Shown piece by piece: positions 49,900 through 58,469 of a stretch of 64,000 nt of DNA. How positions within the stretch are numbered: the first letter of the stretch is position 1; each line of letters starts with the position of its first letter. A program made the position numbers and the translations under genes. This DNA comes from Nocardia bovistercoris (GTDB taxonomy: Bacteria; Actinomycetota; Actinomycetes; Mycobacteriales; Mycobacteriaceae), in the NCBI RefSeq assembly GCF_015674855.1, contig NZ_JADMLG010000013.1, positions 127,327-191,326 on the forward strand. Reading direction: 5' to 3'. Under the pieces are notes generated by a model. It was not told where the DNA came from and searched no databases. It worked only from the letters and a program-made list of their open reading frames with translations.

Positions 49900-50633
49900 C
49901 AGCGGCTCAGCGAGAATCCGCCGAGGGGGCTGTGCGGGCTCGCCGGATTGCGATCCATGTAGGCCATGGCCGCCACGATAGCGGCGACCGCCAGTGTGAT
50001 GCCGCCGACGATACCCGCCCAGCCCGCGAAGGACCGGGTGTTCGGGTCGGCGTAGCTGACCTCGGCGCGCAAGGTGGTGACATCGCCGGGGGGCAGTTTC
50101 CAGGAGACCGTCGAATCGTCGTCGCGGTTGCCGTTGGTCTTGGCGACCCGCGCCGGGAAGGCGACCGTGAACTGCACGTCGGAACCGTGCGGCGGCACCG
50201 ATTTCAGGTCGACGCGCCCGACCAGGCTCACCAGGTCGCCGGTGCGGGTGAACTGGATCTGGAACATGCCCTGGGTCTGCTCGGACAACTGGTCGAGCTG
50301 GCCGACCTCACCGAAGGACAGATCGTCGAAGAACACCTTGCTGCCGACATACCCGTCCTGGTTGTACGGTTCGACCCGCACCTTCGCCGCCAACGCCTCC
50401 GGCGCCTTCAACTCCGGCCCTTTGTCCTGAGCGTTCTCCGGGACCACCGCGGCCACGATGCGCCCCGACACCCGATCGTTGGACGACACGCCCATCGACA
50501 CCTGCACCCGCAGGCACCCGACGAGCAGCGGCGCCAAAAGCGCCGCGAGTAGAGCGGCCGCGGCTATCCGCCTCCCGGTGCGGCGCGCGGGGACCGGGAT
50601 ATCGGACGAAGTGGGCTCGGGACTCGATCGCAC
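49872..50633 (-). CDS. lppM: LppM-family lipoprotein (DUF3153)
   Basis: The 253-residue precursor has lipobox LLVGC (Cys40), an extracytoplasmic beta-rich domain, and one C-terminal membrane helix (about 205-226) with a short cytosolic tail. VGCLRVQVSMGVSSNDRVSGRIV matches the start of the LppM/DUF3153 domain. M. tuberculosis LppM (Rv2171) affects phagosome trafficking and binds PIM-like lipids. It keeps its mycobacterial neighbourhood (Rv2170 GNAT, Rv2172c metF) but is now separated from both by the transporter operon and the island. Confidence 0.9.
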   Translation of the reverse strand: MRSSPEPTSSDIPVPARRTGRRIAAAALLAALLAPLLVGCLRVQVSMGVSSNDRVSGRIVAAVVPENAQDKGPELKAPEALAAKVRVEPYNQDGYVGSKVFFDDLSFGEVGQLDQLSEQTQGMFQIQFTRTGDLVSLVGRVDLKSVPPHGSDVQFTVAFPARVAKTNGNRDDDSTVSWKLPPGDVTTLRAEVSYADPNTRSFAGWAGIVGGITLAVAAIVAAMAYMDRNPASPHSPLGGFSLSRWWRLVKEGH

Positions 50634-50861
50634 GGATCACATCGTGCCAGGCCCGCCATCGGCCGTGCCACGCGACGGGCGCAACTCGCACGCCGCACCG
50701 CGCGGAATCCCCGAGGAGACCGCCGAGCAGCCCGAAATCCGTGCGTGGCGGCACGGCGATGGTCTTTCGATCACTCGGGCGTGGCGTGTCGCACGGTCGC
50801 CGCCGAGCGGCCTGAATCCGTGCCGACGGACCAGCGCCATCCCGGGCCGCCCGCGGCCGCT
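50634..50861. other. Gap with a degenerate direct repeat, left edge of the island
   Basis: Positions 50721-50744 and 50801-50823 are near-identical 23-24 bp repeats about 80 bp apart. No gene is supported here. This marks the transition from lppM to the accessory segment. Confidence 0.4.
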
Positions 50862-51221
50862 TCATGGCGTCTCGATGATGGAATACTCGTAGGTGCCCAG
50901 GTGGCCGCGGGTGTTGCGGGTGCGGGTGGTGCTGCGGGTGAGGTAGCCGTATCGGAGGAGTTCGTTGACTCCGCTGCTGACGGCGTGGCGGCCGTCGGCG
51001 CTGTGGTCGGCGAGGTTGTTGATGGTGACGGGGGTGTCGTCGGTTCCGGTGGCGATGGCGAACCAGATTCCTTTGGCGTTGTGGCTGAGTCGGGTGTCTT
51101 CGCGCAACCTGTTGCTGGCGTGGATGTATCGGTCCGGCACGGTGCGCCAGTTCCTGCGGCCGCGGTCGCCGCGGGCGCCGGGCCAGGTCGGACCGGTGTC
51201 GTCGATGGGAGCGTCGGTCAC
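50862..51221 (-). CDS. Winged-helix replication-type protein (accessory)
   Basis: A 119-residue protein: NWRTVPDRYIHASNRLREDTRLSHNAKGIWFAIATG, then VTINNLADHSADGRHAVSSGVNELLRYGYLTRS and a beta-wing end GHLGTYEYSIIETP. The pattern (Lxxxxxx-LS-xxAkGlW...I..La...dg...v..ai.eL...GYL.r) is that of the N-terminal winged helix of DnaD/RepA-like replication initiators and phage replisome organisers. GTG 51221 overlaps the upstream stop (GTGA) with GGGAG upstream. It suggests plasmid, phage or ICE origin for this segment. Confidence 0.72.
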   Translation of the reverse strand: MTDAPIDDTGPTWPGARGDRGRRNWRTVPDRYIHASNRLREDTRLSHNAKGIWFAIATGTDDTPVTINNLADHSADGRHAVSSGVNELLRYGYLTRSTTRTRNTRGHLGTYEYSIIETP

Positions 51222-51664
51222 GGATTGCTCCCGGGGTCGAGGGCCTCGACGACGACGCGACCGGCGGTGGCGGCGGTTCGGCGGGTTCGTTGCACCCAGT
51301 TGCGGGTGCCGAATACCGCGGAGTTGAGGGTGAGCACGATGGCCATGGTCGCGGGGACGCCGGTGGTCAGGTCGGTCTTGTCGATGGTGATCAGGTAGGC
51401 GAGGAAAGCGAAGCACGCCACGGTCAGTCCGAGCACCAGCGCGGCGGCGACGCGGTCGATCCGGGGGTACGGGAGCTGCTGTTGTGCCGGGGTGGGCGGA
51501 TCGGCGGTGATCGTGCTCGTGATCATCTCGGCGCGGGCCGAGGACGACGTCGCGGGCGAGTGCGGTCTGTGCACGATGGCGGCGACCGTGGTGATCACCT
51601 GGTCCTCGACGGCGCCGGGCAGCTGCGGTTCGCCGGGGGCGACGGGAGGCTGGGTATTCAGCAT
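51218..51664 (-). CDS. Small membrane protein (accessory)
   Basis: A 148-residue protein: polar N-terminal half (1-70, Pro/Thr/Ser-rich), two membrane helices (about 73-95, VAAALVLGLTVACFAFLAYLITI, and about 104-124), and a C-terminal cytosolic tail with RTRRTAATAGRVVVEALDPG. ATG 51664 has GGAAA upstream. It is coupled to the winged-helix gene. Similar DUF2637-like two-helix proteins accompany replication genes in actinomycete ICEs, but the family match is not certain. Confidence 0.68.
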   Translation of the reverse strand: MLNTQPPVAPGEPQLPGAVEDQVITTVAAIVHRPHSPATSSSARAEMITSTITADPPTPAQQQLPYPRIDRVAAALVLGLTVACFAFLAYLITIDKTDLTTGVPATMAIVLTLNSAVFGTRNWVQRTRRTAATAGRVVVEALDPGSNP

Positions 51665-52536
51665 CGAAAGGTTTCCGGTCCTCGTGATTCGGTGGGTCGT
51701 ATGCGGCGCCGAACTCGCGCACGCATAGGGACTCGCGCAATGGGTGGGGAATGTGACCACGCTGTCGGAGCGTGTTCTTTTCGTGGCTCGTTCGATGTGG
51801 AAGAGTCCGCCGATCCGCAAGAACTCGGCAGGACTCGACTCTCTCTCGGGAACCGAGGGAGACGGAACCATCCTAAACACACGGATGCAATTCGTACATA
51901 TTCAGATGAACAGGAAATGTGGGGCTGAGAAAGACGCTCCGATCCGTCTCGGGGTGCTACACCCTGCCCGAGGCAGGACCGCCGGATCCGCACACGAAGC
52001 GGTCACGGACCGGGGCGACCGGATTCCGGGCATGCCCCACGGCCAGCTGCCTGGATGACTTTTTGTCGCACCGTCTCACCAGTTGGTTTGGAATACGAAA
52101 ATGCGCTTTCACCTGCATATTTGGAAACGCTCATACGGCTTTGGACCGGCTGGTCCCGGTGCGGTGGCGCACGGGCTGAGGTTGTTCCGATCGCCGGCTC
52201 CGTGATTCACTGTCACCCGTCGCATTCGGAGGCGGCGATCGCCTTCGAAGTCGACCTTCCGGTTCACAGGGGAATGTGACCGAGAAATTGTGCCTTACCG
52301 GTGGGCTTACGTCCGCAAGCGCAGGCCCATCGGTAAAGCCAGAATTCGAATATCCACGGATGGTAATTCGGCCCGTGGTACGCGAAACTCTGATTAATGT
52401 CAGTGAGTGACGCTGTTCTTGTTCAGCCAAAGGCCTGGCTTATCTCCGATTCGAGCGCTATGGAATTTTCCCGAATCGACGGCAGTGGCGCGCGCCCACT
52501 TTCGCAGAAGCGACCGGTCGTTTTCCTGCTCGGGTA
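51665..52536. other. Lower-GC accessory intergenic region
   Basis: About 870 bp noticeably richer in A/T (for example 52050-52140 and 52260-52420). Several short open frames exist on both strands (51744-52058, 51919-52179, 52055-52279), but none has a ribosome binding site plus a recognisable domain. It holds a stem-loop at 52295-52336 and presumably the promoter for the 51664 gene. Confidence 0.5.
52295..52336. repeat. Stem-loop TTACCGGTGGGC / GCCCATCGGTAA
   Basis: 12-bp arms (52295-52306 / 52325-52336) with one G/A difference that still pairs as G-T, and an 18-nt loop. It lies in the A/T-rich part of the island and may be a terminator or a recombination-related site; no second copy was seen in the window. 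Confidence 0.45.
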
Positions 52537-53682
52537 TCAGAAGGTGTCGGTCGGCGGTTCGGTCACCACGTGTTCGGCGCCTTTCGACGGTGGTGGCGCC
52601 GGTTCGGCGGCGAGTTTCGGTGTCGGGATCCAGGCGTTGACGGTCGGGTAGTCGAATTCCACTCCGTGGGCGACCGCGGCGCCGAAGAACGCGCGGCCGT
52701 CGACGGGTACGGCCACGCCGTGGCGCGCCGCGGATTCGACGGTCTCGCACACCAATGCGACGACCGCGTCCAGTCCGGGGCGACCATCGTCGGGTTGCGA
52801 CCGCGGTGTGCCGACCATCTTGATCTCGGTCGTGGTGGCCGCCACCCGGTGCAGCCGCGTTTGGAGGGCGTGGCCGCGGCGGCCGGGGGTGGGCCGCCAC
52901 GCCGCCACCGGGAGGCTGTCGCTCAATCCGATGTCGGCGGGCAGGCCGCGGCGGCCGAGGTGGATCAATCGGTTGCCCTCGGCCAGGATTCCGAGGAATC
53001 CCTGTTCGGTGCGCACGATGTCGCCCGGGCGTACCGGCACCCGCGCCAGCGCGGCCATCTCCAACGGCGGCTCGAAGTCGACATCGGCGGGCAGCGGCAG
53101 CCCGGCCATCTCGAACAGTCGGCGCAGGAATATCTCCTGGCCTTCGTGTTGCCCTTCGCGCAGGGGTAACACCACCGCGTCGACCTTTCCCAACGCGACC
53201 TGCCCCGGCTCGATATCGGCGCACAGGGCCTCGATCTGTGCGCTCGCCTCGGCCATCACCTGCTCGTAGCGCGCCCACAGCGGATCGGTCGCGCTCACCG
53301 ATTCCGGCGCCGCGGGTGCGGGCGGGCTCACCGTTGGGGTCTTGCTGCCCTCCGGGTACAGGATCCGGATCAATTCGCAGCGCGCGACCGCGAACACCAC
53401 CTGCTCGGGACCGAACCCGCAGATCTCCAGATATCTGGTCAGCTGTTTGGGCTGCGGGAAACTGCGGTACTTGGGATCACCGGCGTAGTTGTAGACCGTC
53501 GATTTGCTCAGCGTCCTGCCCGCCTGTGCGGCGATCCGCGCTTTGGTCAATCCCGAATCCCGTTGCGCCCGAGAGGTCATCGCCAAGAACTCGACACGCA
53601 GATCCGCGTAGCTCGAGGTATCCAGCGCCAACTCCAGCCGCAGCGCGGCGCCGATCTCGTCCGGCACCGGGGTCCCGGTCAT
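52537..53682 (-). CDS. XRE-type helix-turn-helix regulator with unknown C-terminal domain (accessory)
   Basis: A 381-residue protein. Residues 25-110 contain an actinomycete helix-turn-helix: SRAQRDSGLTKARIAAQAGRTLSKSTVYNYAG (about 37-68), then RYLEICGFGPEQVVFAVARCELIRI. A Pro/Ala linker and a coiled segment lead to a C-terminal part (about 140-370) with EIFLRRLFEMAGLPLP and RVPVRPGDIVRTEQGFLGILAEG that I cannot place. ATG 53682 lacks a clear ribosome binding site. It is the probable regulator of the accessory island. Confidence 0.7.
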   Translation of the reverse strand: MTGTPVPDEIGAALRLELALDTSSYADLRVEFLAMTSRAQRDSGLTKARIAAQAGRTLSKSTVYNYAGDPKYRSFPQPKQLTRYLEICGFGPEQVVFAVARCELIRILYPEGSKTPTVSPPAPAAPESVSATDPLWARYEQVMAEASAQIEALCADIEPGQVALGKVDAVVLPLREGQHEGQEIFLRRLFEMAGLPLPADVDFEPPLEMAALARVPVRPGDIVRTEQGFLGILAEGNRLIHLGRRGLPADIGLSDSLPVAAWRPTPGRRGHALQTRLHRVAATTTEIKMVGTPRSQPDDGRPGLDAVVALVCETVESAARHGVAVPVDGRAFFGAAVAHGVEFDYPTVNAWIPTPKLAAEPAPPPSKGAEHVVTEPPTDTF

Positions 53683-54354
53683 CGAACACCGTCACTGCGG
53701 TAGCACCGCGACCGCTCATCCTCGATGGTCCACCGCAATACCGACCGACACACACCCCTCGGTGCGCACAACGCGGGCCAGGTCACCGTCAAACTCCTTC
53801 GATCCACAGAAACGTCGAACACACGCACGAGGCCTCCAGTCGCGGATCGCCCGATCGATCCGGACCCGGCTCCGGATCGATCTCCGCTCCATACCCACCA
53901 GGTCACCGCGCGACAACCACGACACCCCTGAGTGGACACGTCTCTGTCGAACCCCTTTTTCACGGCCGACACCACCCATTTCCGTCAGCCAACCCCGAAT
54001 AGCAATCGAATAGCTACTATTCGCGGTGGCCGTGGGTCGCATCGGCCGTCGTTACCATTCTGACACCCAGTTCCCATATTCCAACAAATCCGAGTGCGGC
54101 GGCGGCCCGCTTACCGCTTGCTGATCCCGGAAAGCCCGTCTGAGCAGCCGTTTGGATTCCAAATACCGCCCTGAGGGCGGCATTTGGAATGCGACCGCCA
54201 ACCTCAACCCCTGGTCCTGACGCAGAAAAACCACCCCAGGCGCCACTATTCATGAGACGTCATGTTTGAAAGGTGTAGCACCGCAGGCGGTCCTACGGCC
54301 CTGCCTCCCGCTGGTGAAAGTTTTCAAATTGAAACACCGGCACATCAATAGCAA
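53683..54354. other. Intergenic region at the right edge of the island
   Basis: About 670 bp, A/T-richer than the core. It contains repeated GAATAG/CTATTC half-sites around 53996-54027 (an operator-like cluster upstream of the regulator on the minus strand), the hairpin at 54156-54190, and a 13-bp palindrome TTTCAA-A-TTGAAA at 54322-54334. No gene is supported. Confidence 0.5.
54156..54190. terminator. Bidirectional terminator-like hairpin
   Basis: CCGCCC-TGA-GGGCGG core flanked by ATTCCAAAT on one side and ATTTGGAAT on the other, a 16-bp stem with one mismatch and a 3-nt loop. GC core with A/T flanks fits bidirectional termination between the island and the cruF-like gene, which is transcribed towards it. 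Confidence 0.6.
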
Positions 54355-55140
54355 TCAATTTCTACTGGCTGCCACCGCCATGGCCGCCAGCAGGGGGATG
54401 CCGAGCAGGCCCATGCCGAGCGCGCCGTATATCGCCGAGGCGGGCAGGTCGAGGAAGACGGCGTGGGCGAGGGCAGAACCGAGCCAGGTCCAGAGGAAGA
54501 CGAGGACGGGTACCGCGGTCTCGGCGCGGAATACGAGGGAGGGGGCGGGGTGATCGCGGCGGTCCGCGGTCTCGAGCATCGAGGCCATCACCAGGGCGAC
54601 CGCGAACCAGCCCGCGTAGTTCGTGATCGGGATGTCCGCGAGACCGGGCAGTCCGGAAACGGTGTCGCACCAACGCCACTGCCCGTCGGCGGCCATCTGC
54701 GGGTCGAGGAACAGATCCCAGCCGACCGCGCCGACGGCGGTCAGCACGACCCGCGCGCGCCCGCGCCCCACCAACTCGGTCGCCACCACCCACACCGGGT
54801 ACAGCCCACCGGTCCAGGCCAACGCCACGATCACCGGAACACCCGCGACGGCGGGACCGATCCGGTCCTGCGCGTAGGCGTAACAGCCGAACGGATATCC
54901 GGTGGCCGTGCCGACGGCTTCGGCGAGCAATCCGAGCCCGGACACGATCACCAGGAGCCTGAGCGCGAAACCCGCCCCCCGCGTCGCCGCCGCGTGTGTG
55001 AGGGCCGTCGCCGCCGACAACAACACCACCGCGACCGTCACCGCGTCGCGGGCGCTGCCGTCGGCCAAGGGGTAGCAGATCTGCGCGGCGACGAGCAGAA
55101 TCGCGCACAGCGCTGGAACCCATGACCGCGTCAGTGTCAC
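54355..55140 (-). CDS. Carotenoid biosynthesis membrane protein (CruF-like, DUF422)
   Basis: A 261-residue protein with seven or eight membrane helices and the DUF422 landmarks EAVGTATGYPFGCYAYAQDRIGP, VGWDLFLDPQMAADGQWRW and GIPITNYAGWF-type loop (here ADIPITNYAGWFAV). CruF adds water at the 1',2' end of acyclic carotenoids (gamma-carotene, lycopene ends), giving a hydroxyl that CruG glycosylates. The start is GTG 55140 with AGGACGG upstream; the frame is open to 55500 but without conserved content. A CrtO-like ketolase lies upstream. Confidence 0.87.
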   Translation of the reverse strand: MTLTRSWVPALCAILLVAAQICYPLADGSARDAVTVAVVLLSAATALTHAAATRGAGFALRLLVIVSGLGLLAEAVGTATGYPFGCYAYAQDRIGPAVAGVPVIVALAWTGGLYPVWVVATELVGRGRARVVLTAVGAVGWDLFLDPQMAADGQWRWCDTVSGLPGLADIPITNYAGWFAVALVMASMLETADRRDHPAPSLVFRAETAVPVLVFLWTWLGSALAHAVFLDLPASAIYGALGMGLLGIPLLAAMAVAASRN

Positions 55141-55558
55141 CGATGCCGTCCTGACGTACCCGCGGTAGCGCGGTCGCTCGCGGTCGGTGTCCGTCGGTGG
55201 CCGGCGAGCGGAGTGACCGATGTCCGCCTCGAAATCCGAACCAGTTCTGTCATTGTTCCCGCGCCCACCGCGCGGCGGTCCGGCCGCTCGCCCACGATTC
55301 GCGATCCGCTGCCGCAGGCCGGGCGTGAGCGATCCGGCGTTCGCCGCGACTCGGCGTCCGAACGTGTGGTCGATGCAGGCGCCGGAGCGCATCGTTGCTG
55401 GGACGGGGGAAGGCTTCCGGTAGGCGTCTCGTGGTGTGCGAGTGAAATCTCCGGTGGTCCTCTGAAATCCGGGCTGGGCGCACCGCCGACTCCGATACAC
55501 CGTTGCCGGGGCGGGCGGAGGCAGCAGGCCGGAGTCACGTGGCGGTCCGCGAGTGGAG
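55141..55558. other. Intergenic region, no gene supported
   Basis: 418 bp between crtO and the cruF-like gene on the same strand. It contains imperfect copies of a GCGAGYGGAGTSAC-type motif near 55207 and 55552, common GC-rich filler in such genomes. Long open frames cross it in several phases but lack starts and domains. Confidence 0.4.
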
Positions 55559-57133
55559 TCACGGTTGCCCGCGACGGAATCCGAGGCGCAGGCGTCGCCG
55601 GTCGCGCAGTACCAGTCGCGCCGCCGTGCGACCGCTCGCCCCCGACACGCCGCCGCCGGGGTGGGTGGAGGCGCCCGTGAGGTACAGCCCTGCCGCGCCC
55701 GGCACTCGGTGGCCCGACAACTCGGGGATCGGACGCCACAGCATCATCTGGTCCAGCGACATCTCCACGTGCATGACGTTGCCGCCGCGCAATCCCATCT
55801 CGCGTTCCAGGTCCACCGGGGTCTGCACGTGGCGCGCCGTCACCGTGTCGGCGAATCCCGGTGCGTACGTTTCGACTTCGGCGATGATGCGGTCGGCCTC
55901 GCGGTCGGCGTGCGAGGACCAGTCCGAGCCGTCGGCGAGCGCGTAGGGGTGCCATTGGGCCCACAGCGACAGTTGGTGTTCGTCGGGCGGCGCGATGGTC
56001 GGGTCGAGGGCGCTGAAACTCATGGCGAGCACCACCGGTCTGGGTGGCAGGTCGCCCGCGAGCGCCGCGCCGTGCGCGCGGCGCAGTTGGGCGCGGTCGG
56101 TGACCAGCAGTTGCAGTCCGCGCGCGGACTCGCGATCGGCGGCGCCCTGATATCGGGGCAGCGCCGAGGTCGCCAGCCGCACCACCATGCCGATGCCGGG
56201 TCCGACCCTGATGCGTCGCCGCCAGCCGTCGAGCACCGCGGGGTCGAATCCGCCCGCGTCGAGCAGGTCGAGGGTGGTCAGCACGTGGGTGCCCGCGATC
56301 ACCGTGCGGGCGCGCAGGTCGCGTCCCGACGCGGTGCGCACTCGCCAGCCGTCCCCGACCCGCGCGAGTTCGGTGACCGCGTCGCCGGTCGCGACCACGC
56401 CGCCGTCGGCGCGCAACCGGGCGGCCAGCGCTTCGGTGAGCGCGCCGCTGCCGCCGACCGCGCGACCCGGCGGCAGTACATGCATGAGCGCGGCGAACCC
56501 CACCATGGGCGCGGTGCCGGGCTCCGACATGGGCGGCCCGGACTGCGCGCCGAACCAGGCCAGCGCCGCCTTCAGGCGTTCGTCGTCGAAGTGGCCGTCC
56601 AGCAGCGCGTCACCGGATTGCAGGAATTCGCGGGACAGCGCGCTGCCGCCGTCGGCGGCGTCGAGCCCCCAGAACGAGCGGAGCAGATGGCCGGGTCCCG
56701 GCGCGCCGTCGAAGGCGCGCATGACCCTCGCGCTGCGGTCGGCCCAGATCCGCGCGAAGTCCCGGTAGGCGTGCGCGTCCCGGTCGCCGCACGCGCCCGC
56801 GATCGAGTCGCAGGTGCGGTCGAGGTCGCGGTGGAACACGATCGGCGGTGCGCCGGTGCGCGGATCGGCGGGGGCGAAGGCCCACGGATCGCAGTCGATG
56901 TAGCGCAGTCCGAAGCGGTCGAGTTCGAGGTCTTCGATGATTCCGGTGTGCCGGATCATGATGTGCGCGGAGGAGCCACGGTCCACGCGGTGTCCGGGAA
57001 ATCGTTCCACCGTCGACACCGCCCCGCCCACGACCTCGTCGCGTTCGAGCACTTCGACCCGTTCGCCCGCGCGGGCGAGGTAGCAGGCCGCGACCAGAGC
57101 GTTGTGCCCCGATCCGAGCACCACAACCGTCAC
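55559..57133 (-). CDS. crtO: Carotene ketolase / phytoene dehydrogenase-related protein (CrtO type)
   Basis: The 524-residue FAD protein opens VVVLGSGHNALVAACYLARAGERVEVLERDEVVGGAVSTVERFPGHRVDRGSSAH, the start pattern of CrtO beta-carotene ketolases, and ends GLYLTGASTHPGGGVSGASGRTAARLVL, the CrtO/CrtI C-terminal FAD loop. Rhodococcus CrtO makes 4-keto-carotenoids. Its relation to CrtI at 31784 is distant. GTG 57133 is eight bases from the GNAT stop, so the two are co-transcribed. Confidence 0.88.
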   Translation of the reverse strand: MTVVVLGSGHNALVAACYLARAGERVEVLERDEVVGGAVSTVERFPGHRVDRGSSAHIMIRHTGIIEDLELDRFGLRYIDCDPWAFAPADPRTGAPPIVFHRDLDRTCDSIAGACGDRDAHAYRDFARIWADRSARVMRAFDGAPGPGHLLRSFWGLDAADGGSALSREFLQSGDALLDGHFDDERLKAALAWFGAQSGPPMSEPGTAPMVGFAALMHVLPPGRAVGGSGALTEALAARLRADGGVVATGDAVTELARVGDGWRVRTASGRDLRARTVIAGTHVLTTLDLLDAGGFDPAVLDGWRRRIRVGPGIGMVVRLATSALPRYQGAADRESARGLQLLVTDRAQLRRAHGAALAGDLPPRPVVLAMSFSALDPTIAPPDEHQLSLWAQWHPYALADGSDWSSHADREADRIIAEVETYAPGFADTVTARHVQTPVDLEREMGLRGGNVMHVEMSLDQMMLWRPIPELSGHRVPGAAGLYLTGASTHPGGGVSGASGRTAARLVLRDRRRLRLGFRRGQP

Positions 57134-57140
57134 GTGATTC

Positions 57141-57758
57141 TCATAGCGGTAGGCGTCGACCGAGGATCGCGAAGGGGCGGGTGTCGCCAGCGAAGACGAA
57201 ATCGCGCACCACGTCGCCGAAGCCCTCGCGTCGGTACAGCCGCCAAGCCCGATTGTCCTCGCCCGGGACTTCGGGCGTCGACAGCAGCACCGCGCCCTCG
57301 GGCCGGTCGCGCAGCAGCCTGCGCAGCAGCACCGCGCCGATGCCGCGACCCTGCGCGGACGGGTGCACGTGCAGTTCGGTCAGTTCGAAATAGTTCGCGA
57401 GCAGCTCGCGCGCCGAGGACTCCGGCCAGCCGCCGCGGCGCATGCCGGTGTGCACCTGCTGATGCCACCACTGGTGCGGCGCGCCCCGATAGCCGTAGGC
57501 GATGGCGACGACCGGCGAGGTGCGCAGATCGACGTGCCCGGCGTCGTCGGGGAGCAGGGCGGCCACGGCCTGCCACCCGGCGCGGGTGGTGTGCTCGTTC
57601 CACATGGGCGCGCGGTGGTTCTCGGTGCCGCGCGGATAGTCCATCGCCGCGACATAGACCGACAGCGCGTCGTGCAGTCGGTAGCGCAGGTCGGTGACCG
57701 ACAGGTCGACGACGACGGGTGCTTGGGCTGGGATGTGTTTCGGCTTGACGGCTGTCAT
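57141..57758 (-). CDS. GNAT family N-acetyltransferase (Rv2170-like)
   Basis: The 205-residue protein carries the GNAT acetyl-CoA motif ELTELHVHPSAQGRGIGAVLLRRLL (R/QxxGxG/A, about 132-148) and the C-terminal NRAWRLYRREGFGDV. Position next to lppM and metF in mycobacteria matches Rv2170, which has been reported as a lysine/isocitrate lyase acetyltransferase. Substrate here is unknown. ATG 57758; the upstream region has the near-palindrome at 57821. Confidence 0.9.
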   Translation of the reverse strand: MTAVKPKHIPAQAPVVVDLSVTDLRYRLHDALSVYVAAMDYPRGTENHRAPMWNEHTTRAGWQAVAALLPDDAGHVDLRTSPVVAIAYGYRGAPHQWWHQQVHTGMRRGGWPESSARELLANYFELTELHVHPSAQGRGIGAVLLRRLLRDRPEGAVLLSTPEVPGEDNRAWRLYRREGFGDVVRDFVFAGDTRPFAILGRRLPL

Positions 57759-57820
57759 GGCTCTCGTCGGCCGCGCGGACGCGGAAAGTTGTCGGTGGGT
57801 GTCCCTATATTCAAGCTCAA

Positions 57821-57834
57821 TTCAAACGTTCGAA
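57821..57834. promoter_or_regulatory. Near-palindrome TTCAAACGTTCGAA in a divergent promoter region
   Basis: Differs from the perfect palindrome TTCGAACGTTCGAA at one base. It lies between the divergent GNAT (57758) and HEPN (57905) genes in an A/T-rich patch and could be an operator for either. Confidence 0.35.
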
Positions 57835-57904
57835 TGCCTGTTCGGTCCGCGCGGTCACCACAGAGCGCCCGGATCCCCGGGTATACGACACCGGAGGGAC
57901 GCTG

Positions 57905-58345
57905 ATGCCTGGTCGGATCGAACAGCCCGGACAGCCCGGCAGGGCAGGCTCACTACTGAAGAAGGCCGACGGACTGCTCATGCAGGCCGCGGGGGAGTCG
58001 GATCCGCGTGAGCGATTCCGCACCGCCTACCTGGCCGCGTTGCGCGGGGCGGGCGCGGTGCTCGCGTTCACCGGCGCCGATGCCGCCCCGCGCGCCCGTT
58101 CGCGCAGCGCATGGGTGCTGTTGCAGCGCGCGATGCCCGAATTCGTCATGTGGGCCGATTACTTCAGCGCCCGTTCGGAATTGCGCGCCGCGTTGGAGGC
58201 CGGACTCGACCGCGATGTCGACGATCACACCGCCGACGAGTTCTCTTCGCGGGTGGCCGCATTCCTGCACGACGTGGAGGATCTGCTGGCCACGACGGCT
58301 CGGTTGCGCCCGCCGCGCGGCTTGTCGAACGGCATGACCGCTTAG
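57905..58345 (+). CDS. SAV_6107-family HEPN domain protein
   Basis: A 146-residue all-helical protein: LLKKADGLLMQAAGESDPRERFRTAYLAALRGAGAVLAF, then RSAWVLLQRAMPEFVMWADYFSARSELRAALEAGL. This is the SAV_6107 HEPN pattern; the usual Rx4-6H ribonuclease motif is not obvious, so RNase activity is doubtful. GGAGG lies before ATG 57905. It precedes the DUF3040 gene by about 120 bp on the same strand. Confidence 0.87.
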   Translation: MPGRIEQPGQPGRAGSLLKKADGLLMQAAGESDPRERFRTAYLAALRGAGAVLAFTGADAAPRARSRSAWVLLQRAMPEFVMWADYFSARSELRAALEAGLDRDVDDHTADEFSSRVAAFLHDVEDLLATTARLRPPRGLSNGMTA

Positions 58346-58469
58346 TTATCGGCGAGTAGGTGGTACGGCCCCCATCGAACTCGTATCATTGGTGACAGAT
58401 AGCCGCCAAGGTCGGCTGTCTGTCGCCTACCCGGAGGCGACAGCCACGTCTAGTGCCGGGGGAGGTACC

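Noticed and set aside
51744..52430. Several 70-105 codon open frames in the accessory island
   Set aside because: No ribosome binding site, no recognisable domain, and mutually overlapping in different frames.
57821..57834. LexA/SOS box
   Set aside because: The GAAC and GTTC half-sites abut without the four-base spacer needed for the actinomycete SOS box.
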